Shown here piece by piece: positions 25,838-35,220 of a stretch of DNA of 64,000 bases. The translations under genes were made by a program, and so were the position numbers. Below the pieces are notes generated by a model, which was not told the origin of the DNA, searched no databases, and saw nothing but the letters and a program-made list of their open reading frames with translations. Every line of letters starts with the position of its first letter. Position 1 is the first letter of the stretch. The DNA is from Burkholderia ubonensis subsp. mesacidophila (lineage in GTDB: Bacteria; Pseudomonadota; Gammaproteobacteria; Burkholderiales; Burkholderiaceae), in the NCBI RefSeq assembly GCF_002097715.1, contig NZ_CP020738.1, forward strand, positions 1,674,001-1,738,000. The letters are read 5' to 3'.

Positions 25838-26959
25838 ATGCGTCAACTCGTCGTTGCGCTCGCCGTGGCTGCCGCCACCGGCGCGCTGGCTTCCGCGCAC
25901 GCGCAGGAAGTCGTCATGCTCGGCCATTCGGCGCCGCTCACCGGCCCGCAGGCCGCGAACGGCAAGGACAACGAAAACGGCGTCCGCCTCGCGGTCGACG
26001 AACTCAACAAGCAGGGCCTGAAGGTCGGCGGCAAGACCGTCACGTTCAAGCTGGTGTCCGACGACGATCAGGCCGATCCGAAAGCCGGCGTGCAGGTCGC
26101 GCAGAATCTGGTCGACAAGGGCGTCGTCGCGGTGCTCGGGCCGTACAACTCGGGCGTCGCGATCCCGGCGTCGCGCGTGTACAGCACCGCGGGCGTGCCG
26201 ATGCTGCCGGTCGCGTCGAACCCGGCGCTCACGAAACAGGGCTTCAAGAACATCTTCCGGATCGGCGCGAGCGACGAGCAGCTCGGCGGCACGATGGGCG
26301 CGTTCGCCGCGAAGACGCTCCACGCGAAGACCGCCGCGATCATCGACGACCGCACCGCCTACGGCCAGGGCGTCGCCGAGCAGTTCTCGAACGTCGCGAA
26401 GGCGAACGGGATCAAGATCGTCGACCAGGAATTCACGAACTCGTCCGCGACCGACTTCCTCGGCATCCTGACGAAGATCAAGTCGACCAACCCGGACGTG
26501 ATTTTCTTCGGCGGCTACGCGGCGCAGGGCGCGCCGATGGCCAAGCAGATGAAGCAGCGCGGCCTGCGCGCGAAGCTGCTCGGCGGCGACGGGATCTGCT
26601 CGGCCGACATGGGCAAGGTGGCGGGCGAGGCGGCGTCGATCGTCTACTGCGCGCAAGGCGGCGTTGCGCTCGAGAAGACGCCCGCCGGGCGCGAGTTCCT
26701 GAAGAAGTACCACGACACGTTCCACACCGACCCGCAGGTGTACGGCGTCAACTACTACGACGGCGTGAAGCTGCTGGCCGACGCGATGGTCAAGGCCGGC
26801 TCGACGACCGACAAGGCGAAGCTCATCGCGCAGCTCGCGAAGTCGGACTACAAGGGTGTCGCCGGCACCTATTCGTTCGATGCGAACGGCGACCTGAAGG
26901 GCGCGCCGACGACCGTCTACGTGATCCGCAACGGCTTGCCGGTGCCGTACGGCGAATGA
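25838..26959 (+). CDS. ABC transporter periplasmic amino-acid-binding protein (LivK-like)
   Basis: A 373-residue Peripla_BP_6 protein. The signal peptide is MRQLVVALAVAAATGALASAHA. The mature protein begins VVMLGHSAPLTGPQAANGKDNENGVRLAVDELN, which is characteristic of the branched-chain amino-acid binding family. The gene carries an AGGAG ribosome site. No permease or ATPase genes are next to it, so it must share membrane components encoded elsewhere. Its place between the GntR gene and the dehydratase gene suggests hydroxyproline or proline as ligand. Confidence 0.88.
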   Translation: MRQLVVALAVAAATGALASAHAQEVVMLGHSAPLTGPQAANGKDNENGVRLAVDELNKQGLKVGGKTVTFKLVSDDDQADPKAGVQVAQNLVDKGVVAVLGPYNSGVAIPASRVYSTAGVPMLPVASNPALTKQGFKNIFRIGASDEQLGGTMGAFAAKTLHAKTAAIIDDRTAYGQGVAEQFSNVAKANGIKIVDQEFTNSSATDFLGILTKIKSTNPDVIFFGGYAAQGAPMAKQMKQRGLRAKLLGGDGICSADMGKVAGEAASIVYCAQGGVALEKTPAGREFLKKYHDTFHTDPQVYGVNYYDGVKLLADAMVKAGSTTDKAKLIAQLAKSDYKGVAGTYSFDANGDLKGAPTTVYVIRNGLPVPYGE

Positions 26960-27041
26960 TCGCCGCGCCACAAGCGGCTTGCGCGGCCGGCGTGCCCGCC
27001 GGCCACCGCCGCGTTCCCGATTCGATCCTGCTGAACCACTC

Positions 27042-28049
27042 ATGAAAATTTCGCGATCCATTTCCACCGTCGAGGTCCACACCGGCGGCGAAGCGTTCCG
27101 CATCGTCACGAGCGGGCTGCCGCGCCTGCCCGGCGACACGATCGTCCAGCGCCGCGCGTGGCTCAAGGAGAACGCCGACGAGATCCGTCGCGCGCTGATG
27201 TTCGAGCCGCGCGGCCACGCCGACATGTACGGCGGCTACCTGACCGAGCCCGTGTCGCCGCACGCGGATTTCGGCGTAATCTTCCTGCACAACGAAGGCT
27301 ACAGCGACCATTGCGGGCACGGCGTGATCGCGCTGTCGACCGCGGCGGTCGAGCTCGGCTGGGTGCAGCGCACGGTGCCGGAAACGCGGGTCGGCATCGA
27401 CGCGCCGTGCGGTTTCATCGAGGCGTTCGTCAAGTGGGACGGCGAGCATGCGGGGCCGGTGCGCTTCGTCAATGTGCCGTCGTTCATCTGGAAGCGCGAC
27501 GTGACGGTCGACACGCCGTCGTTCGGCGCGGTGACGGGCGACATCGCGTACGGCGGCGCGTTCTATTTCTATGTCGACGGCGCGCCGTTCGACCTGCCGG
27601 TGCGCGAGGCCGCGGTCGAGCGGCTGATCCGCTTCGGCGCGGAAGTGAAGGCCGCCGCGAACGCCGCGTATCCGGTCGTGCATCCCGAGATTCCGGAGAT
27701 CAACCACATCTACGGGACGATCATCGCGGGCGCGCCGCGCCACCCGGGCTCGACGCAGGCGAACTGCTGCGTGTTCGCGGACCGCGAGGTCGACCGTTCG
27801 CCGACCGGCTCCGGCACCGGCGGCCGTGTCGCGCAGCTGTACCAGCGCGGACTGCTCGCGGCGGGCGACACGCTTGTCAACGAATCGATCGTCGGCACGA
27901 TCTTCAGGGGCCGCGTGCTGCGCGAGACGACTGTCGGCGACCTCCCGGCGGTGATCCCCGAGGTGGAGGGCAGCGCGTACGTGTGCGGCTTCGCGAACTG
28001 GATCATCGACGAACGCGATCCGCAGGCGTACGGCTTCCTCGTGCGCTGA
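27042..28049 (+). CDS. trans-3-hydroxy-L-proline dehydratase (proline racemase family)
   Basis: A 335-residue member of the proline racemase/hydroxyproline epimerase family. The first active-site position is Cys91 (DHCGHG). The second, which is Cys in racemases and epimerases (SPCGTGT), is Thr255 here (DRSPTGSGTGG). The Cys/Thr pair marks trans-3-hydroxy-L-proline dehydratases, which yield pyrroline-2-carboxylate. Beside the reductase gene at 23800-24735 this would complete the conversion of trans-3-hydroxy-L-proline to L-proline. It is 82 nt downstream of the binding-protein gene and ends before a clear terminator. Confidence 0.83.
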   Translation: MKISRSISTVEVHTGGEAFRIVTSGLPRLPGDTIVQRRAWLKENADEIRRALMFEPRGHADMYGGYLTEPVSPHADFGVIFLHNEGYSDHCGHGVIALSTAAVELGWVQRTVPETRVGIDAPCGFIEAFVKWDGEHAGPVRFVNVPSFIWKRDVTVDTPSFGAVTGDIAYGGAFYFYVDGAPFDLPVREAAVERLIRFGAEVKAAANAAYPVVHPEIPEINHIYGTIIAGAPRHPGSTQANCCVFADREVDRSPTGSGTGGRVAQLYQRGLLAAGDTLVNESIVGTIFRGRVLRETTVGDLPAVIPEVEGSAYVCGFANWIIDERDPQAYGFLVR

Positions 28050-28100
28050 ATGCGCGCCCGGCTGTCGAGCACGGGCCGAACCGGTTGCAGTACCAGGCTT

Positions 28101-28137
28101 GGCGCGCGGTTCCGATTGCCGGACGCGCGCCTTTTTT
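28101..28137 (+). terminator. Rho-independent terminator of the hydroxyproline gene cluster
   Basis: GGCGCGCG (28101-28108) pairs with CGCGCGCC (28124-28131), followed by six T. Confidence 0.85.
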
Positions 28138-28241
28138 GCGCGCATCGCCGGCCCGGCGGCCAGCGCGCGCAGCCGCCCGCCTGACGGAGCGCCGCGCGAG
28201 TTTTGGTACGATGCTGCCTTTCCAGCAGATCCCACATCCGC

Positions 28242-30776
28242 GTGAATCGCCGAAACGTGTCGTCAGTGCGTGACTTCTGTGCCAAGTGGGCCGCGCGCGC
28301 CCAACCCGTCGCGGCGGCCGCCGCCGTTGTCACTGCGCCGCTCAAGCGCCTCCTCGCCGCCGCCTGGTTCCACCTGCGTCATCCGACGCGTCGCGGCGTC
28401 CTGCTCGCCGTCGCCGCCGTGCCGGCGCTGTTCGTGCTGTACGTGCTCGCGCTGATTCCGTTCACGCCGAGCATCGGCGACATCCGCAAGGCGCGCGTCG
28501 ACCAGCCCGCGCAGGTGCTGTCCGCCGACGGCAAGCTGCTCGCCGAATTCAAGCCGTCGAACCGCGAATGGGTCGCGCTCAAGCAGATCTCGCCGCACAT
28601 GATCGACGCGCTGATCGCAACCGAGGATCACCGCTTCTACGAACACCACGGGCTCGACTGGCGGCGCACCGCGGGGGCGGCGCTGCATACGTTCTCGGGC
28701 AGCCGCCAGGGCGGCTCGACGATCACGCAGCAGCTCGCGCGCAACCTGTACCCGGACGAGATCGGCCGCGCGCCGACGCTTACGCGCAAGCTGAAGGAGG
28801 CGATCACCGCATTCAAGATCGAGGCGGTCTACAGCAAGGACCAGATCCTCGAGACCTACCTGAACACGGTGCCGTTCCTCTACAACGCGTACGGCGTCGA
28901 GATGGCCGCGCGCACCTATTTCGACAAGTCGGCCGACGAGCTCGACGTGCTCGACAGCGCGACGCTCGTCGGGATGCTGAAGGGCAACAGCTACTACAAC
29001 CCGGTGCTGAACCCCGAACGCGCGCTGCAGCGGCGCAATACCGTGCTCGGCCAGATGGTGAAGTACGGCAAGCTGACTCCGGCGACGTTCCAGCAGCTGC
29101 AGCGCCGAGCGCTGCGGATCGACTTCGAGCGCCAGAAGGAGCCGCCCGGGCCCGCGCCGCACTTTGCCCAGCAGTTGCGCAAGTGGCTGATCGCGTGGGC
29201 CGACCGCAACGACTACAACATCTACTCGGATGGCCTGATCGTGCGCACGACGATTGACGCCCGCCTGCAGGCGATGGCGACGCAGGCGCTGAAGCAGCAG
29301 GCGAACGCGCTGCAGGGCATCGCGAACGGCGCGTGGAGCGGGCGCGACGGCTGCGGGACCGACAACGAGGTGTTCCGCACGTTCATGCGCGAGGCGCCCG
29401 AATACAAGGCGATGCAGGATGCCGGCAAGAACGACGCCGCCGCGATGAAGGCGCTCGCAGCCGACCGCAACTTCATGCGCGCGCTCTGCAAGACCAAGAC
29501 CGACGTGCAGGCGGGCTTTCTCGCGATCGATCCGCGCAACGGGCAGATCCGCGCGTGGGTCGGCAGCCGCGATTTCACGGCCGAGCCGTTCGACCACGTC
29601 GCGCAGGCGCGCCGCCAGCCGGGCTCGACGTTCAAGCCGTTCGTCTACGGCGCGGCGTTCGCGAGCGGGATGAAGCCGGACGACACGTTCGTCGACCAGC
29701 CGGTCGAGATCCCGCTGAAGGGCGGCGAGATTTGGCGGCCGAACGACGACGTGCCGCCTACCGGCAAGCCGATGACGCTGCGCGACGCGATCGCGCTGTC
29801 GCGCAACCGGATCACCGCGCAGGTGATGGAGAAGGTCGGGCCGGCGAAGGTCGCGCGACTGGCCTACTCGATGGGCGTGCGCGACAGCGCGCTCGAGCGC
29901 GTGCCTTCGCTCGCGCTCGGCACGAGCCCGGTGACGCTCAAGGAGATGGTGGCGTCGTATGCGACGATCGCGAACGGCGGGCTGTACGTCGAGCCGCAGA
30001 TGGTGACGCGCATCGAGACCCGCCAGGGCGAGGTGCTCGCCGAGTATGCGCCGGCGCCGCCCGAGCGCGCGCTCGATGCCGAGATCGACAAGACGCTCGT
30101 CGACGTGATGCGCGACGTCGTCAATCGCGGCACCGGCGCGAGCATTCGCACGCGCTTCGGGATTCGCGGCGACGTCGCGGGCAAGACCGGCACGACGCAG
30201 GACAACACGGACGGCTGGTTCATCCTGATGCAGCCGGGCCTCGTCGCGGGCGCGTGGGTCGGCTTCGACGACGGGCGCGTGACGCTGCGCAGCGATTACT
30301 GGGGACAAGGCGCGCACAGCGCGCTGCCGATCGTCGGCGAAGTTTTCCAGCGTGCGCTGCGCGCGCGGCTGATCGACGGCAAGGCGAAGTTCGACACCGA
30401 GCCCGCGCCAGGTTGGCTCGAATCGCTGCAGGACCGGATGACGGGCCTGTTCGGCGGCTGGTTCAAGTCCGACACGAAGACGCCGCCGCCCGCACCGAAG
30501 GCGTCGCGTGCGCCGCGGCCGGCCGAGCCGGAGGCAAGCGAGGCGTCGGCGGCGTCGGCGCCGGAAGCCGCGTCCGGCGGCATCGTCGAGGAATGGGTGC
30601 CGGCGTCCGAGGTAGCCGCGTCGGCGGCGGCGCTGTCGGGCAGCGCCGCCAGTGCGCCGCAGGCGCCGTCGAACGGCGAGAGCGGCGGCAATGCGGGCAA
30701 CGGCGCGGCGCCGTCGCCGGTCCCCGCGCCGGCCACGCCCGACACGCAAGCGCCCGCCGGGGCGAGCGGCGGGTAG
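28242..30776 (+). CDS. Penicillin-binding protein 1A (bifunctional peptidoglycan synthase)
   Basis: Class A penicillin-binding protein of about 844 residues. After a cytoplasmic N-terminus and one membrane anchor (VLLAVAAVPALFVLYVLALIPF) comes a GT51 glycosyltransferase domain with EDHRFYEHHG (about residue 127), RQGGSTITQQLARNL and NTVPFLYNAYGVE. The transpeptidase domain has the nucleophile motif STFK (about 461), SRN and KTGTT (about 647). The C-terminus is a long Ala/Pro/Ser-rich tail of about 100 residues. The start is uncertain: TTG 28203 and GTG 28242, 28257 and 28266 are in frame and none has a clear ribosome site. It is a single-gene unit and likely a paralogue of the principal PBP1a. 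Confidence 0.9.
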   Translation: MNRRNVSSVRDFCAKWAARAQPVAAAAAVVTAPLKRLLAAAWFHLRHPTRRGVLLAVAAVPALFVLYVLALIPFTPSIGDIRKARVDQPAQVLSADGKLLAEFKPSNREWVALKQISPHMIDALIATEDHRFYEHHGLDWRRTAGAALHTFSGSRQGGSTITQQLARNLYPDEIGRAPTLTRKLKEAITAFKIEAVYSKDQILETYLNTVPFLYNAYGVEMAARTYFDKSADELDVLDSATLVGMLKGNSYYNPVLNPERALQRRNTVLGQMVKYGKLTPATFQQLQRRALRIDFERQKEPPGPAPHFAQQLRKWLIAWADRNDYNIYSDGLIVRTTIDARLQAMATQALKQQANALQGIANGAWSGRDGCGTDNEVFRTFMREAPEYKAMQDAGKNDAAAMKALAADRNFMRALCKTKTDVQAGFLAIDPRNGQIRAWVGSRDFTAEPFDHVAQARRQPGSTFKPFVYGAAFASGMKPDDTFVDQPVEIPLKGGEIWRPNDDVPPTGKPMTLRDAIALSRNRITAQVMEKVGPAKVARLAYSMGVRDSALERVPSLALGTSPVTLKEMVASYATIANGGLYVEPQMVTRIETRQGEVLAEYAPAPPERALDAEIDKTLVDVMRDVVNRGTGASIRTRFGIRGDVAGKTGTTQDNTDGWFILMQPGLVAGAWVGFDDGRVTLRSDYWGQGAHSALPIVGEVFQRALRARLIDGKAKFDTEPAPGWLESLQDRMTGLFGGWFKSDTKTPPPAPKASRAPRPAEPEASEASAASAPEAASGGIVEEWVPASEVAASAAALSGSAASAPQAPSNGESGGNAGNGAAPSPVPAPATPDTQAPAGASGG

Positions 30777-30870
30777 TCATCCCCGGGTAATCCTCGGATT
30801 CAGGTTTCGCGCAGGCTGCCGTAATACGTGCCATCACGACAGCCTTGCGCGGCTCGTCCGCGCCCTCCCG

Positions 30871-31776
30871 ATGCGCACTTCCTACCATTACGTCGCGCTC
30901 GAGCACGACGATTTCCTGGCCGGCGCGCCGCTCGGCTTCGACGTCTACGATCTCGGCGGCGCCGCGCTGCTGCCGGCCGGCACGACGCTGCACGACCCGG
31001 CGCAACCCGCTTTCCTGTTCGACCATTTCCAGCCCGCGAGAAGAGATGCGGCCGGCTCAGGCGCGGCCGGCCAAGGCACAGCGGCCGGTCCGGCGGAACC
31101 GCCGAAAGGCGACGCGCTGACGATCGCGCACATGGGCCTGTGGATGGGCGCGCCGATCGGCCTGCGGCGGCGGGTCGGCGCGACGCGTACGATGCTGCGC
31201 TGCCGGCTGATCGGCCAGCGGGCGTCGCAGTCGCTGCTCATCGAGCCTCAGCATGCGACGGCGCTCGAATTCAGGCCGGGCGACGGCGTCGAGGCGATCG
31301 CGATCGGGCGCGCCGCGGCGTACCGCTTCGCGGCGACCGTCGACATGGTGCAGCCCGGCCCGGCGCCGTTCATGGCCCTGTCGCCGCCCGGTTTCATCGA
31401 ATGCCTGCGGGTGCGCGCCGAGCCGCGCGTGCCGGCGCGGCTCGCTGCCCGCTGCAACAGCGGGCAGGACGGCGTGGGCAGCTTCGGGATCGTTCGCGAC
31501 ATCAGCCTGAGCGGGCTGTCGGTGGCGGCGAGCCGGAGGATCGCCGCGGCAGGCGAGCCGCTGCGGATCCGGCTGCCTTGCGAAGTCGGCGGCAGCGTCG
31601 CGCTGCTGGTGCTGGACGGCACGGTGCGCCACACGCACGCCGACCCGGCTGCGCCGCAGCTCGTGCTGCATCACGTCGCGTATGGCGACGACATCGAGGC
31701 GGCCGATGTCGTGCGCCTCAAGGCGCTGCTGTTCGACCGGCTGATGGCGTCGACGGAATGGGGCGGCGCGAATTGA
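30871..31776 (+). CDS. PilZ-domain protein (YcgR-like, c-di-GMP binding)
   Basis: A 301-residue cytosolic protein. The first half resembles a YcgR_2 N-terminal domain; the second half is a PilZ domain with the c-di-GMP motifs RVPARLAAR and DISLSGLSV. YcgR proteins bind c-di-GMP and slow or redirect flagellar rotation. The middle of the N-terminal domain contains an unusual insert of about 20 Ala/Gly/Pro residues (AAGSGAAGQGTAAGPAEPP). No flagellar gene is adjacent. The ATG at 30871 gives the usual YcgR length; no strong ribosome site is visible. Confidence 0.8.
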   Translation: MRTSYHYVALEHDDFLAGAPLGFDVYDLGGAALLPAGTTLHDPAQPAFLFDHFQPARRDAAGSGAAGQGTAAGPAEPPKGDALTIAHMGLWMGAPIGLRRRVGATRTMLRCRLIGQRASQSLLIEPQHATALEFRPGDGVEAIAIGRAAAYRFAATVDMVQPGPAPFMALSPPGFIECLRVRAEPRVPARLAARCNSGQDGVGSFGIVRDISLSGLSVAASRRIAAAGEPLRIRLPCEVGGSVALLVLDGTVRHTHADPAAPQLVLHHVAYGDDIEAADVVRLKALLFDRLMASTEWGGAN

Positions 31777-31999
31777 ATGGCGTCGCGCCCCGCGCCCGTC
31801 ATGCGCGAGGCATTCTTTATCGCTGGATGGATAATTGTCTGATTAATTGACCGGATGGGCGGCGATTGTCCGTTTTGCGTCAACAGTGAATTAGTGATTT
31901 AAGTATTTACCCTGATTGCGGGGACTCCTAGACTTCAACACATCCGCACCGAACCATGTGTCCGATGCGTTTGAAAAACAATCTCGGAGGTTCCAAATC

Positions 32000-32329
32000 A
32001 TGAATTCGCTGATCAAGGCAGTTGCACTGGCCGTCATCGTGGCCGCCCCGGCCGTTTCGTTCGCCCAATCGAACCAGCAGCCGCTGACCCGCGCGCAAGT
32101 ACGCACCGAACTGGTCGAGCTCGAGAAGGCCGGCTACAACCCGAACGACTGGATCAACTATCCGGAAAACATCCAGGCCGCGCAGGCGAAGGTCGCCGCC
32201 GCCCGCAACTCGGGCGCGCAGGCCGACACGGCGGGCTACGGCGCGAATGCCGCCGCAGCGTCGCAAGCTGGTCAGCGCGTGGTCGTGCCGGTGTCCGGCG
32301 ACACGTCGTCGGTCTACCGCGGCCACTGA
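32000..32329 (+). CDS. DUF4148 domain exported protein
   Basis: A 109-residue secreted or periplasmic protein. Signal peptide MNSLIKAVALAVIVAAPAVSFA is followed by the DUF4148 signature QPLTRAQVRTELVELEKAGYNPN, abundant in Burkholderia. It has a GGAGG ribosome site, and a hairpin follows the stop. The family function is unknown; many members are stress-induced. Confidence 0.88.
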   Translation: MNSLIKAVALAVIVAAPAVSFAQSNQQPLTRAQVRTELVELEKAGYNPNDWINYPENIQAAQAKVAAARNSGAQADTAGYGANAAAASQAGQRVVVPVSGDTSSVYRGH

Positions 32330-32362
32330 GCCGACGCGCCTGGCCGGATTGCCCGGACGATA

Positions 32363-32398
32363 AAAAGCCCGCACACGGTTCATCCGGGTGCGGGCTTT
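32363..32398. terminator. Bidirectional hairpin between convergent genes
   Basis: AAAGCCCGCAC (32364-32374) pairs with GTGCGGGCTTT (32388-32398). The A-run on the left and T-run on the right allow termination in both directions. Confidence 0.75.
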
Positions 32399-32452
32399 CT
32401 TACATGAAAGCGCCGATTCTTGCCCGCGCCGGCACCCGCAAGCGCCCGGCGC

Positions 32453-33376
32453 TCACTCCCGCGCGTCGGGCGGGCGCTGCGCCTGCGGCGCGGCTTTCCC
32501 ATGCGCACGGCTGGCGAGCACGAGCGCGATGCCGCCGAGGATTGCCGCCGACGCGATCGCGAGCCGCCACGTCGGCCGTTCCGCGAGGAACAGCACCGCG
32601 CCGCACGCGGCGATCGGCGGCACCGACAACTGGACCGCGGCCGCGCGCATCGCGGTGAGGTGTTTCAGCGCCGCGTACCAGATCACGTAGCCGATGCCGG
32701 ACGTCAACGCGCCCGACGCGACCGCGAGCAGCGCGCCGCGCGTCGTCGGATGAAAATGCCCGGCGAACGCCGCGCTCAGGATCAGCGCCATCGGCGCGGC
32801 GCGCAGGAAGTTGCCGGCGGTCGCCGCGAGCGGATCGGCAAGCCCGCGTCCGCGCAGCGAATAGACGCCCCACGCGACGCCCGCGGCCGACATCAGCACG
32901 ACGCCGCCCGGTGTCGGCGCGGACACGCCGGGCGACACGAGGTACAGCAGCCCCGCGACCGCGGCGGCCATCCCGACCCAGCCGGGTGCGGAGAACCGTT
33001 CGCCGGCGTACAGTCCCGCGGCGAACATCGTCAGCTGGACCGCGCCGAACAGGATCAGCGCGCCGGTCGCCGCGCTGACGCTCAGGTACGCGAACGAGAA
33101 GCACGCGACGTACGCGAACAGCATCGCCGCGGCCAGCCAGTCCGCGCGCGGCGGCGGCCGGCTGGCGCCGGCGCGGACAATGATCGCGAGCATCAGCGCG
33201 CCCGACACGAGGCGCAGGCTGCCGAAGCTGGCCGCGTCGATCTGCGCGTCGCGCAGCGCGAGACGGCACAGCAGGGAATTCGATGCGAACGCGAGCATCG
33301 CGACGGCCGTCAGCAGCACGGTGCGCGCGGCCGGCCGCAGGCGCTGGACGGAACCGGACGTGACGAGCGGGCGCAT
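32453..33376 (-). CDS. EamA/DMT-family transporter
   Basis: A 307-residue membrane protein with ten predicted helices in two EamA repeats (about residues 20-150 and 160-295). It starts with LLTAVAMLAFASNSLLCRLALR and includes SAATGALILFGAVQLTMF in repeat one and SGIGYVIWYAALKHLTAMRAAAVQLSVPPIAA in repeat two, the usual DMT metabolite exporter pattern. The substrate is unknown. It is 7 nt from the upstream DUF2182 gene on the same strand, so it is probably co-transcribed with the DUF1326/DUF2182 pair. Confidence 0.85.
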   Translation of the reverse strand: MRPLVTSGSVQRLRPAARTVLLTAVAMLAFASNSLLCRLALRDAQIDAASFGSLRLVSGALMLAIIVRAGASRPPPRADWLAAAMLFAYVACFSFAYLSVSAATGALILFGAVQLTMFAAGLYAGERFSAPGWVGMAAAVAGLLYLVSPGVSAPTPGGVVLMSAAGVAWGVYSLRGRGLADPLAATAGNFLRAAPMALILSAAFAGHFHPTTRGALLAVASGALTSGIGYVIWYAALKHLTAMRAAAVQLSVPPIAACGAVLFLAERPTWRLAIASAAILGGIALVLASRAHGKAAPQAQRPPDARE

Positions 33377-33383
33377 CGCAGCC

Positions 33384-34172
33384 TCACAGAAGCCCGGCGG
33401 CGATCAGCACCGCGCCGCCGAGCAGCGCGAAGCCGAGCGGCGCGGTGACGCGGCGCCCCCACACGGCGTTCTTCTCGATCGCCATCACGGCCGCGAGCGC
33501 GAGCATCCAGCCGAGGCTGCCGGCGCCGACGACGAACATCAGCAGCATCAGCGCCCAGCAGCAGCCGACGCAGAACAGCCCGTGCCGCCCGCCCAGCGCG
33601 AACGCGTGGCGCTGCGGCGCGCGCCCGCGCCAGTGGCTGATCACGAAGCTGAGCGGCGTGCGGCAGCGCTCGAGGCAGCGCGTCTTCAGCGCGCTGAACT
33701 GGAACGCGCCGGCGAGCGCGAACACCGCCGCGCCGATCAGCCAGCCGCGCCACGCAAGCGCCGGCACGTGCGCGACGCCGGCCAGCAGCAGCGCTTGCAG
33801 CGCGTGCGCGAGCAGCCCGAATCCGCTCCACGCGGCGACGTAGCCGAGCCCCACGAGCGCAAGCAGGCGCGCGCGGTCCGGCCGGTCCGCGACGACGCGC
33901 GCAAAGGCGTTGAATAGCGACAGCGTCGTCGGCAGCATCATCGCGAGAATCATCAGCGTCCACGCCGCGGCGTCGAACGCGGCCGGCAGCCACACCGTGC
34001 CGCCCGGCAGCGCGCGGCACAGCGCGGCGGCCGGCCCGGACGCGGTCCAGCCGCCGTGATCGAGATAGCGCCCGTAAGGACTGCTCGTCCACGCCCACAA
34101 CGCGGCCCACGCGAGCGCGACGAGGCTCGCGAGGACGAGCGGAAAGACGCGTCGATGCGCGCGCGCGGCCAT
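33384..34172 (-). CDS. DUF2182 predicted metal-binding membrane protein
   Basis: A 262-residue polytopic inner-membrane protein. The family motif AAAWTLMILAMMLPTTL is present in the second predicted helix, with CLERCRTPL and GGRHGLFCVGCCWALML further on, where conserved cysteines could bind metal. DUF2182 genes are usually found next to DUF1326 genes, as here (54 nt apart). The function of the pair is not established. Confidence 0.85.
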   Translation of the reverse strand: MAARAHRRVFPLVLASLVALAWAALWAWTSSPYGRYLDHGGWTASGPAAALCRALPGGTVWLPAAFDAAAWTLMILAMMLPTTLSLFNAFARVVADRPDRARLLALVGLGYVAAWSGFGLLAHALQALLLAGVAHVPALAWRGWLIGAAVFALAGAFQFSALKTRCLERCRTPLSFVISHWRGRAPQRHAFALGGRHGLFCVGCCWALMLLMFVVGAGSLGWMLALAAVMAIEKNAVWGRRVTAPLGFALLGGAVLIAAGLL

Positions 34173-34226
34173 CGCCGGTTCCCCCGCCGCCGCGCGACCG
34201 GCTCGTCGCGCGGCGCACGGCGCCGT

Positions 34227-34829
34227 TCAGGCGTCGAACAGGAACGTGCTCTGCAGCGCGTTGTGATTCGTCAGGTTGACGTCGATGCCGATCGCCGCAT
34301 TCTTCGAGCGATAGACGGGCGCCTTGCCGACGAACACGGGCGCGCCGGGCACGGTCGAGAACACGGTGTCGGTCAGCGTCGTCTGCGCGCCGCTCGGGCC
34401 GAGGTACGGCTCGAGCTCCGCATAGTAGTCGGTGCCGATCGTCAGCGTGCCCTTCGCGCCGGCGACGTCGAACGTGATCGGCGCGCGCTCGACCGACACG
34501 ACGGTGCCGATCAGCTTCGCCAGCTCGGCGATCGGTCCGCCGGCCTGGCCCGTATAGACCTTGAGCAGCGCCTGCTCCTGCGCGTCGGTCGCACTGTCGT
34601 TGATGAAGATCGCGGCGGTCCAGTTGCCCTGCAGGATGTTGCCGGGCACCCGGCAGACGGCGGCGATCGTGCAGCCGGCGACGTCGACGCCGTCGATGGC
34701 GCCTTTGTCCATGTGCCACGCGACGATCGTGTCGCAGCTGCCGAAGTCGGGATCCTCGCCGATCCAGCACGGACACAGTACGCGGCAGTTGCAGACCTCG
34801 AGCAGACGGCCTTCCAGGTGATAGCTCAT
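34227..34829 (-). CDS. DUF1326 protein
   Basis: A 200-residue soluble protein. Near the N-terminus is EVCNCRVLCPCWIGEDPDFGSCD, a conserved cysteine cluster typical of DUF1326 and suited to metal or redox chemistry. The rest is predicted beta-rich. It has an ATG with GGAGG 6 nt upstream; the frame runs on to 35033 without coding character. It is probably the first gene of an operon with the DUF2182 and EamA genes. Confidence 0.88.
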   Translation of the reverse strand: MSYHLEGRLLEVCNCRVLCPCWIGEDPDFGSCDTIVAWHMDKGAIDGVDVAGCTIAAVCRVPGNILQGNWTAAIFINDSATDAQEQALLKVYTGQAGGPIAELAKLIGTVVSVERAPITFDVAGAKGTLTIGTDYYAELEPYLGPSGAQTTLTDTVFSTVPGAPVFVGKAPVYRSKNAAIGIDVNLTNHNALQSTFLFDA

Positions 34830-35220
34830 TGTTTCCTCCATTGTGCGATGGCGACCGCGCAAAGGGCGGCGCACGGGCGACCGGCCGACGTGACGTCGTG
34901 CGCGTGTCGACGGTGCGAACGCGGATTGCGCTGAGGAATGCAGCGGTTGCGGGGAGCAGGATGGATGCGCTAGCGGGATCGAAACGTGGTTTCGATTTTC
35001 CAGTGTAGGCGGGCAAGGGGCAGATGCAAGCACGGCCCATGCGGCGGCTGGCTGACAAGCGCGCGGGCGTGCGCTAGCATCGCGGTCGATGTCGCCGCGC
35101 CGAGGCGGCCGCCGCGCGTCGATACGCGCCGGCCCGGCGCGCGGCGCCGTGCTCCGAGGCGCGGCAGGGCGGCCGGCCCGGCATCGTGTTCCACGACATC
35201 AACGAATAGAAGGAGCGTCC
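34830..35220. other. Intergenic region without a gene
   Basis: Promoters for the divergent DUF1326 and LprI-like genes must lie here. I see no conserved site, palindrome or structured leader. Confidence 0.5.
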
